Below, piece after piece: positions 16,433 to 23,500 of a stretch of DNA of 64,000 nucleotides; positions within the stretch are counted from its first letter, which is position 1; each line of letters starts with the position of its first letter. Under the pieces are notes generated by a model that ran no database searches, was not told the origin of the DNA, and saw only the letters and a list, made by a program, of their open reading frames with translations. Source of the DNA: a virus. Position numbers and translations under genes: made by a program. Location of the stretch: IMG/VR virus record IMGVR_UViG_3300014838_000015, positions 1 to 64,000 of that record; one strand, 5' to 3'.

Positions 16433-16876
16433 TTACTTTTTATCATTCATAAACGCAAGCTCTGCCCAATGATTAGCTGCTTCCTCGCCAAAAACCTCTT
16501 CAGGATCACCGATGTGTTCCTGCTGCGTTAATCTACTAGAAGACTGACCACCGTCTCCACCGCCTGCAAATTGTCTATCGCTCTCCACCATCGTCTTATA
16601 CGTTGTTTGTGCGGTATCTGCGAGAATGTTTGCCATGACAGAACTACCGCCTGCTTGACGTTGAATATTCTCACGCATAGCATCGTTGTGAACAGGTACG
16701 TCTAAAGAAGGATTAAACGTTGGTTTCCTACGTTGACCCTGTGAAAGCACCTGTTTTCCTGACACAAGCGTTTGAGCGTTACGCGTTGTTCGCAACGAAC
16801 CGCTTAATCCCTCGTTCAGTATTTCAACCATTATTTCTCTAACGATCAACTTGAGATCTGATCTTGACAGTGACAT
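16433..16876 (-). CDS. Head-module protein with N-terminal capsid-targeting-like motif (147 aa)
   Basis: ATG at 16876, AAGGTGG upstream, adjacent to the stop region of the deformylase gene. The protein opens LSRSDLKLIVREIMVEILNE, a member of the LRxLIxE-type motifs in this window. The middle is polar and disorder-prone, rich in Gln, Ser and Gly. The end (GDPEEVFGEEAANHWAELAF) is acidic. Likely an internal head protein by motif and position. No family recognised. Confidence 0.7.
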   Translation of the reverse strand: MSLSRSDLKLIVREIMVEILNEGLSGSLRTTRNAQTLVSGKQVLSQGQRRKPTFNPSLDVPVHNDAMRENIQRQAGGSSVMANILADTAQTTYKTMVESDRQFAGGGDGGQSSSRLTQQEHIGDPEEVFGEEAANHWAELAFMNDKK

Positions 16877-17377
16877 TCAAACCACCTTACCCTTCAATGA
16901 TCGCTTCTTTACGTCTCTTCTTATCAAAGTACCAACGTGATCAAAAAGCATGATGCCGTATAAATGATCGATCTCGTGCTGAACGATCCTCGCCATCAAA
17001 CCATCGTACTTCACGATCGAAGCGTTTCCATAAACATCATTGAATTCAACGGTGATTTCACACGAACGAAGAACGTTTAGAAAAACGCCAGGCAACGATA
17101 AACAGCCCTCCTCACCCAACGTAGTGTCACCTGATAACCACATAACGTGTGGATTGATCATCGTAACCTGCTCTCCAGATTTATCACCAGCAGACGAATC
17201 AATGACAACGATCGTCTCCAACACACCAACCTGCGACGCTGCAAGTCCAATGCCGTTTAACGTATACATCGTTTCGTACATCTCATCAACGAGAACACGC
17301 AAACGATCGTCGAACTCCTTCACCGGTGAACAGTGTTTGATCAGCAATTCACTTGGATATTCAACTATCTGCAACAA
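16877..17377 (-). CDS. def: Peptide deformylase
   Basis: All three deformylase motifs are present: GIGLAASQVG (42-51), EGCLSLPG (90-97, metal ligand Cys92) and QHEIDHLYG (133-141, His134/His138 ligands and Glu135 as base). The enzyme removes the formyl group from nascent N-terminal methionine in the host cytoplasm. At 166 residues it has the usual bacterial length, longer than many cyanophage versions. The start is TTG at 17377 with AAGG at good spacing. It sits inside the head module between two structural-type genes. Phage deformylases are known mainly from cyanophages, where they are thought to support translation of particular proteins. Confidence 0.95.
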   Translation of the reverse strand: MLQIVEYPSELLIKHCSPVKEFDDRLRVLVDEMYETMYTLNGIGLAASQVGVLETIVVIDSSAGDKSGEQVTMINPHVMWLSGDTTLGEEGCLSLPGVFLNVLRSCEITVEFNDVYGNASIVKYDGLMARIVQHEIDHLYGIMLFDHVGTLIRRDVKKRSLKGKVV

Positions 17378-17386
17378 GCATCGACC

Positions 17387-17779
17387 TTAGCCCACACCTG
17401 ACCATGCAGTACCATCAGGAAAGCTGCCCGACAACATCGGCATGCTACCAGCAGGAACGGTTGTCAGTCCAACCGCCAGGCTGAACGACACTGAACCCAC
17501 GGCACCCGCCAACCACAGGTTAGAACACCTCCATTCAAGCGTCAACGTTTGAGCTGGAGCGACTGTTGCGTAGTTTTGACCATTGATTCCATTCAATGTG
17601 AAACCAAGCTTCAGAGCTCCCGTGGTGTTAAGGTTCGTCAGCGAAATGAAACGCGTGACGTAGTTAAACGTCACCTGTGAAGGCACGGTGTTAACGTTCG
17701 ACGATGACACCCAAGGCAACGCGGAGCTTTGAAACTCCGGAGCAAAGTTGAAACCACCAGCTGGATTACCTAAGGGCAT
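17387..17779 (-). CDS. Putative head decoration/virion protein (130 aa)
   Basis: ATG at 17779 follows GAAGGTGG and a TACTTA box. The 130 residues alternate predicted strands: VTRFISLTNLNTTGALKLGF, then TLTLEWRCSNLWLAGA and VSFSLAVGLTTVP, ending with SGSFPDGTAWSGVG. The pattern resembles small beta-sandwich virion proteins of large phages. The protease gene originally lay immediately upstream; a 1.2-kb insertion now separates them. Function not established. Confidence 0.65.
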   Translation of the reverse strand: MPLGNPAGGFNFAPEFQSSALPWVSSSNVNTVPSQVTFNYVTRFISLTNLNTTGALKLGFTLNGINGQNYATVAPAQTLTLEWRCSNLWLAGAVGSVSFSLAVGLTTVPAGSMPMLSGSFPDGTAWSGVG

Positions 17780-17796
17780 TAAACACCACCTTCATT

Positions 17797-17802
17797 TAAG
17801 TA
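17797..17802 (-). promoter_or_regulatory. TACTTA box before gene 17387-17779
   Basis: TACTTA 17 nt upstream of ATG 17779, at the edge of the duplicated protease end. The matching position at 19060-19065 reads TACTCA, so only this junction keeps the box. Confidence 0.4.
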
Positions 17803-17851
17803 GGTCAACCCTATCGTTTGAACGACAGGATCTCGTTCAGAACGCGATCAA
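17799..17851 (-). repeat. 53-bp direct repeat, copied 3' end of protease gene
   Basis: Identical over 53 bases to 19062-19114, which is the real 3' end and stop region of the prohead protease gene. Here it encodes the last residues and stop of the inserted gene in a different frame. Confidence 0.9.
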
Positions 17852-19003
17852 TTCATCAGCTAACGTCTTTACTATATCGGGAAAGTCTTCTATCAAATCA
17901 GGATAATTTTGCAATTTATCCCATATTATTTTTTTAAAATAAATAGAAAAATCATATTGATCATATCGTGTCAATATCGTTTTAAATATTTCAACAGGAA
18001 GATTATCATTTAAAATAAGCGCACGATCAATTTCTTTATCATCACGTTCTAAAAGTTTAAACAAAACATCTTTTGGCGTGTTTGAATTACGTGCAAAATT
18101 GTTCAATGTTCTTTCTATTGCCGAAGATTTCTTCTTACTTTTATGAAGCGAATATTGTTCTTTCTCAAAAAATAAGAATTTATTATACATCTTTCTAAGA
18201 TCAACGGAAGACTCAGTAAAACCAATTGTATCTTCATTTTTTTCAATTTCAGATTGAAGTTTATTTTTAAACGCATCAACGTGTTCAATCGCTGAACGTG
18301 AAAAAAACACCGCCTGAGTGGGTTCGTTGGGATGAATCGTGCCGCTACCTTCGTCATCAACGCCATCTATTCCTATATCCCGAAACAATTTATTCCAATT
18401 TGTTGGGTTTTTTGACTTTAAACGAACACCGTTCCAAAACACCCTTGTAGGAGTACCAAGATACTTTTTTAAACGAGCTAAATTTACTTTGTCATCTACA
18501 TCTAGATAATCAGGCAAAGTACCATCTTCTATTTGACGTTTAACATTCATCATTTCTTTTTCAATTATTTCTCTTTTATGTTGTTCATAATCACATGGAG
18601 GCAAGTTTAACAGGTCATTTATTTTATTCAATAACTGCGTAGCATCAGTTTCTGTAACGTCATTTAATTTAAGAATTCGAGAAGGATTCCTCGGTTTTAT
18701 GACTTGAACATAATCTCTTTCGGTTGCAAAAAATTTTGCACGAGAACGTTTGTTAATAAGTTTTTTCAATATTTCATCTGTGATGGGATATGTATAAATT
18801 CCTAAAGGTGTTTTGAAATTACTTTGAGGATTTATTCCAACCTTATCTTCAGTCGTGAACGTCATATATCCAATTCCAACGTATTTTTTTAATTCATCGA
18901 TGAATTGCTGTTTCGTTCTAACAACAACGTCACCAACGCCTTCCTTATCTGAACGATTGCGTTCCTGTATCAATTGACGTAGTTCGCCCATCATTATAAA
19001 CAT
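17837..19003 (-). CDS. AT-rich inserted gene: targeting motif, ART-like region, LRV-like repeats
   Basis: The 388-residue protein begins MFIMMGELRQLIQE, the capsid-targeting-like motif. A region around 195-245 (WNKLFRDIGIDGVDDEGSG, IHPNEPTQAVFFSRSAI) recalls a domain of large polyvalent phage proteins that I associate, tentatively, with ADP-ribosyltransferase-type folds. The C-terminal part carries repeats of the type NSNTPKDVLFKLLERDD and NDNLPVEIFKTILTRYD, like leucine-rich variant repeats. The DNA is clearly AT-richer than its neighbours. Its stop and last residues come from a copied protease end, so the gene may have been truncated when it arrived. A packaged effector is a hypothesis. Confidence 0.75.
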   Translation of the reverse strand: MFIMMGELRQLIQERNRSDKEGVGDVVVRTKQQFIDELKKYVGIGYMTFTTEDKVGINPQSNFKTPLGIYTYPITDEILKKLINKRSRAKFFATERDYVQVIKPRNPSRILKLNDVTETDATQLLNKINDLLNLPPCDYEQHKREIIEKEMMNVKRQIEDGTLPDYLDVDDKVNLARLKKYLGTPTRVFWNGVRLKSKNPTNWNKLFRDIGIDGVDDEGSGTIHPNEPTQAVFFSRSAIEHVDAFKNKLQSEIEKNEDTIGFTESSVDLRKMYNKFLFFEKEQYSLHKSKKKSSAIERTLNNFARNSNTPKDVLFKLLERDDKEIDRALILNDNLPVEIFKTILTRYDQYDFSIYFKKIIWDKLQNYPDLIEDFPDIVKTLADELIAF

Positions 19004-19012
19004 GACTTTAAC

Positions 19013-19061
19013 TATTCATTGTTCATAGCGTCAACCAACTATAATCGCTTATCTCTCGTTG
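19013..19061 (-). repeat. 49-bp copy of terminase 3' end
   Basis: Matches 25892-25940 with a single difference (19044). In the terminase gene this encodes the last residues (QREISDYSWLTL, stop). Here it lies non-coding between the protease stop and the inserted gene start. Confidence 0.9.
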
Positions 19062-19114
19062 AGTAGGTCAACCCTATCGTTTGAACGACAGGATCTCGTT
19101 CAGAACGCGATCAA
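19062..19114 (-). repeat. 53-bp direct repeat, original protease 3' end
   Basis: Partner of 17799-17851. It spans the final codons and TAG of the prohead protease gene plus 12 bases of its downstream flank. Confidence 0.9.
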
Positions 19115-19730
19115 CGCGATCCGAGCGCTTTATTGATTTTCTAAGGTCATTTGAATTGATAACATAACCCTCAGGAATCATGAATGCCTGGCTCGTGGAG
19201 GGTTCGCTGACCATGTCCCAACAGATTATCTGAAAATCGTCCTGAACAACGTGGTACTCGCCTTGCTTCTTCGTTGAACCAACGCCTCGACTGCTAATGC
19301 CAAGCTTGACCTTCGACTCGACGAGCGACTGCAGAATCTGACCTGCAGGCGTGTTTAGCAACTCTATCGTACCCTTGACGTCGTTTCCTTCCATGTAAGC
19401 TTCACGAACGATGTGCGATACGTTCTTTAAATTGACGACGCTTGAATCTGGGTGATCACATTCGCCTAGCGCGCGGTTCTCAAGGATGAATTTTTGATAG
19501 TTTCGTATCTCCCTTTCGAGAACCGCGAGTGGGTAAATGCGACCGTTTTGGTTCAGAGCGTCTGCACGTTGAAGAATTCCCCTGAGCATCACCTTCTTGA
19601 CGGCGGGCGCGATGATCGGTTTACCGTGCGTATCCTCACCAATGACCTTCGACGGCGTGACCTCCTCGGCCACAACATCACCCGTAAACACCTCGTACGA
19701 ATTTAAAAGCCTCATTGAATCAACCGACAT
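19074..19730 (-). CDS. 21: Prohead maturation protease, T4 gp21-like
   Basis: A 218-residue serine protease of the herpesvirus-assemblin-like gp21 family. Visible landmarks are NQNGRIYPLAVLEREI near residue 60-75, the catalytic His in GECDHPDSS (about residue 92) and the catalytic Ser in LGISSRGVGS (about residue 143). It cleaves scaffold, capsid and internal head proteins at LxE/IxE sites inside the prohead. Its start overlaps the end of the gene upstream (19720-20583), and the order portal, unknown, protease, scaffold, capsid matches T4-type head modules. Its last codons have been duplicated downstream together with an inserted gene. Confidence 0.92.
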   Translation of the reverse strand: MSVDSMRLLNSYEVFTGDVVAEEVTPSKVIGEDTHGKPIIAPAVKKVMLRGILQRADALNQNGRIYPLAVLEREIRNYQKFILENRALGECDHPDSSVVNLKNVSHIVREAYMEGNDVKGTIELLNTPAGQILQSLVESKVKLGISSRGVGSTKKQGEYHVVQDDFQIICWDMVSEPSTSQAFMIPEGYVINSNDLRKSIKRSDRVDRVLNEILSFKR

Positions 19731-20583
19731 CTGAATCCTCCGTCACCAGCTCATCGTTGAGCTTGCTGTACAACATGAACCTCGTCACGGTGTCATCGTC
19801 AACGTCGACAAGCGTTTCGCTCTGAATCCTGTTCACCGCCTCATCGATCTTCGCTCGATCCAACGTCGAATCACCGGTACTGTCGTTGAGCCTCTTGAGA
19901 ATGTTCGACTTGATCTCGTGAAGTTTGGTGCTAAGCGCATCTGGATCATCGTTCGCCGTAGAAAATGCATATGCACGAAGCAAGCACTTCTGCTCATCGG
20001 ACAACGCATTTGCATATCGCTCGTTCAATCGCTTCATCATCAGCTTCATCAGCAACCGCGTCGAACCAGGTGCATCACCGGTGCCGACCTGCTCGTTGCC
20101 AGACTGCGTCCTCTCGGTGATCAGCCACTTGATCAACTGATCCTCATACGTTGCAATACGTCCCAGGTCTGATCCAGGAGTACGCCAATCATTTATCAAC
20201 GTCTGAATCGTCGCCAACATCCTGTACTCGTTCACCTGCCTGTCATAAAAATCGGCATCATTAAGCGATTTATTTATCGCGCTGATCAACAAAGATTTCT
20301 CGCTATCGAGCTGCGCTGTGTCGTGCGATCTGACGACCTGTTTGGCTTCCTGTAGAATGGACGCGGCAACGTGTTCGCTCGATACGCTTGTCCTGAACAG
20401 CGCGTTGACCAACCTAAACTCCTTGTAGAGCTCTGTTCCAGGCTTGAAGTACCTCTTTATAATACGTAGAGCTGCGTTCGAACGCTTCGTATCACCACGA
20501 ACGATGGCCTCAGACACGCTGAGAACGAGGAACTCGTGCAGCAAACCAACGGATCGCTTCTTGTTGTGCGACTTAGCCATCAT
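19720..20583 (-). CDS. Conserved head-module protein between portal and protease (287 aa)
   Basis: Start codon ATG at 20583 overlaps the portal stop and its end overlaps the protease start, so translation is coupled on both sides. It begins with a basic segment (MMAKSHNKKRSVGLLHEFLV), followed by NAALRIIKRYFKPGTELYKEF and a long all-helical body. From memory, similar proteins occupy the same place in other large T4-like phages, but no function is known to me. A portal-associated or core role is plausible. Confidence 0.75.
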   Translation of the reverse strand: MMAKSHNKKRSVGLLHEFLVLSVSEAIVRGDTKRSNAALRIIKRYFKPGTELYKEFRLVNALFRTSVSSEHVAASILQEAKQVVRSHDTAQLDSEKSLLISAINKSLNDADFYDRQVNEYRMLATIQTLINDWRTPGSDLGRIATYEDQLIKWLITERTQSGNEQVGTGDAPGSTRLLMKLMMKRLNERYANALSDEQKCLLRAYAFSTANDDPDALSTKLHEIKSNILKRLNDSTGDSTLDRAKIDEAVNRIQSETLVDVDDDTVTRFMLYSKLNDELVTEDSDVG

Positions 20584-23500
20584 TCATCCTCGCTATCATC
20601 ATCAAAATCAGCATCGCCATCGATCGTAAGTACACTCTCATTAATCAAAGGTTCGTCGGGTGCAGCTCCATTCGACCTTAAATCTTCATTGATCACAGCG
20701 TTCGACTTCGAATCGATCTCATCCTGAACGTCGGTTCCCTCGGAAATTAGAATCGCTCGTTGCTCGTCGGCGTGTTCGCTGAACGCCTTAGATTCCGTCA
20801 TCTTACGAAGCATGTACACCGTGTCGTTCGGTAACCGTCCACCCGCTATCTTCCTTGGCTTCTGAACGATGCGATCGACGCTCTCACCGAACGGGTTAGA
20901 AACCATCGAATTGATGAAGTTGTTGTCGTATGGATCACCCATCGCCTCATTGTCGTTGCTCGTCATCTTGTTGAGGTCTGGAGTCGCGGTCGAGTTCGAT
21001 CCGTGGTGACGACGCCTTCCGCGATTGTAGAGAGAACGTTGCAGCTGCGACTGTGCCTTGATGGGCGGACCAACGTCGCCGTAGAGATGCGGAAGCTTGA
21101 GCGAGAACGATTCATCGTCGTCGAGGTCATCGCTGCCGGTCAACAACTGAACGCCGGCGTTCGTCTCTTCCTCGGGTTCATCGCCAGCGTTTTCAGGCGC
21201 TGGTGTCGCTTCTTCGCCTGCACCCGATTCCTCACCACCGCCACCCGATTCCTCGCCACCGCCGCCACCGAACAATCCCTCGGCGCCGCCTTCTGTCCCA
21301 CCACCGCCGAAGCCACCGTCGCCGCCTTCGATGTCATCGTTGACCTGCTTCTCCTCGAGGCGTTCGGTGTCGAGAACCTTGATCTGCTCGTCGTTGAGCC
21401 CCCAGATCTCCTTGCGGATGAACTTCTTGCTGGCCATTCCCTCAGGAGCTGACCCGGCGATCTCGAACTTCGCTCGCCACAGCTCGAGCTTCTGTTGCTG
21501 AGCGACCGTTGACGGATTTGACAGGTGGAGCGTGAAGTTCTGAAGATCCTCGTTGTCGAAACCGTGAGCGTAGAGGTGAATGATCGCAAGTTTATTCAAT
21601 TCGGCGGTGATTGTCTTTTGAATAACGTTTGTCGTACGAGAAAATCTTATGTCTTCCTGAGCTAATGTCGCTTTCGAATTATGAACGAAAACAAATCCAT
21701 CAAGACTTAAGTCAGAAATTGCAAAATTGTGGTATTTTTCAACCTCAAGATCATAAACCGCAATTGGTTCATCAACGGTGATGATTTCAACAGATAGAAC
21801 CTTATGATTATTTTTCAACGTTTTCTTAAAATCTATAAATGTTGCATATCCATTCTCTTTAATAATACGTTTAACAACCGATCCACAAAATGGAACATTT
21901 CCTAATCGTTTCCAATCTGTCATTGACGTAACGTTGTTTTTAACACAAAACTCAGTCAATTGTTCAATTGTATACGTTAACCTTGGTCTAGTTCCACGTG
22001 GATACCCACCAAAGTGTTGTACCAACCATTGTGATATATTAATACCGTTTCTCGTTAGATTATTTCTAAAACAACTCCAACTAACATTAATATCCAAAAG
22101 TTTACACATGAAATCGTTACGATCGCTGCATTTTTTTGCTATTTCATGTAATTCATTAACAGATACATTTTTTTGCTTATACTTTGAATTATTATTTGAT
22201 ATTGCCTCTCGTCTGCTTCCATCATCATTATCCCAAGCGTATTTAACACCATTAACATGTGCTGTTAAATATTTTTCAGTTTTCATAACTTCACGTAACT
22301 TATCGCGAGAAGACTCAGATAACAAATTTGACAATGCACCCTTCGAATGAAGTAATGCATGAGCCTTCCTACCCATCTTCAACAAATTAATTGGTGAATT
22401 ATTTCGTTTGTTACAATCAACGTGGTGAACAACATAAGAACGTTCAAGCTTACGTGAAGGATCATCACTAACAAGACCTGCTTCACTCACCAAACGGTGT
22501 GTGTATTTCCATTCACAATTCTTATCAAGAACCATCTCGTAACCGTTAAGTTCATCATCTCCACCTTTCTTTTTCGTCGATGATGTTCTACGATAAAGTG
22601 GCATCAAGCTATCACAAATTTTAAGTTCATCAGCTCTCTTATATGAACCATCTCTCATCATGAATGGATGATTTTCTGTCACATCAAACGTAGTCCCATC
22701 ATCTAACATGATCCTGTGAAATTGTGTTACATCCTTTGTTTTCCATACTCTGTTAACTTTACCTGGTACAACATTTCCAGTTTCATTATCAATTGAGTAA
22801 ACCCAAACATCCTTACAATCAGATTTTGCTAATGTTTCAATCGTTTGCGTTGAACCATCCAATAAAGCAACGTTCGTATTGCCACGTAGACAACTCAACA
22901 TTTCATCGTAACCGAGGTATGCTCTTGGAATCTTCAACGCTGCAAATAATTTTTTCTGAATATAAGCGACGTCCTCAACGGCGGCCGTGTTTTGTCCACC
23001 CGCGAGCGTGTCGATCTTCGTGCCCGTTTCGCCACCACGAATGGGAATGAAGAAATCTTCCTCGACGGAGTTGTGCAACATTACGTAACCAAGCGATTCA
23101 TTGTTTGATTCATCAAACGATCCCGCGGCAAAGTTGTGCCAACGTTCAACGTTGATGCAACCGGTGTCCTCTCGAACGCGCAACCTCTCAACGCCATCGA
23201 CCTTCGACGATTTCTTGGCACACGACGGCATCAGGGGCTGGTCATGTTGCAGTTCGTCGGCTCGTTGGTACATACCATCGAGCAGCATGAAGCGGTGATC
23301 GGGTGTAACGTCGAGCGAAGAACCATCGTCGAGCGTCACTCTAACGAGCTCCGCGTTCCTACGAGTGATTCCGGCCCAGGTGACCTTGCCAGGAACGTAC
23401 TTCTTCGTCTCAGCGTCAAATGAATACACCCACTGATTGCGCTTACCCGCATTCCACTCGGAAATCAGATCACCGAGTCGCAGCGTCCCGGCGTCACGTA

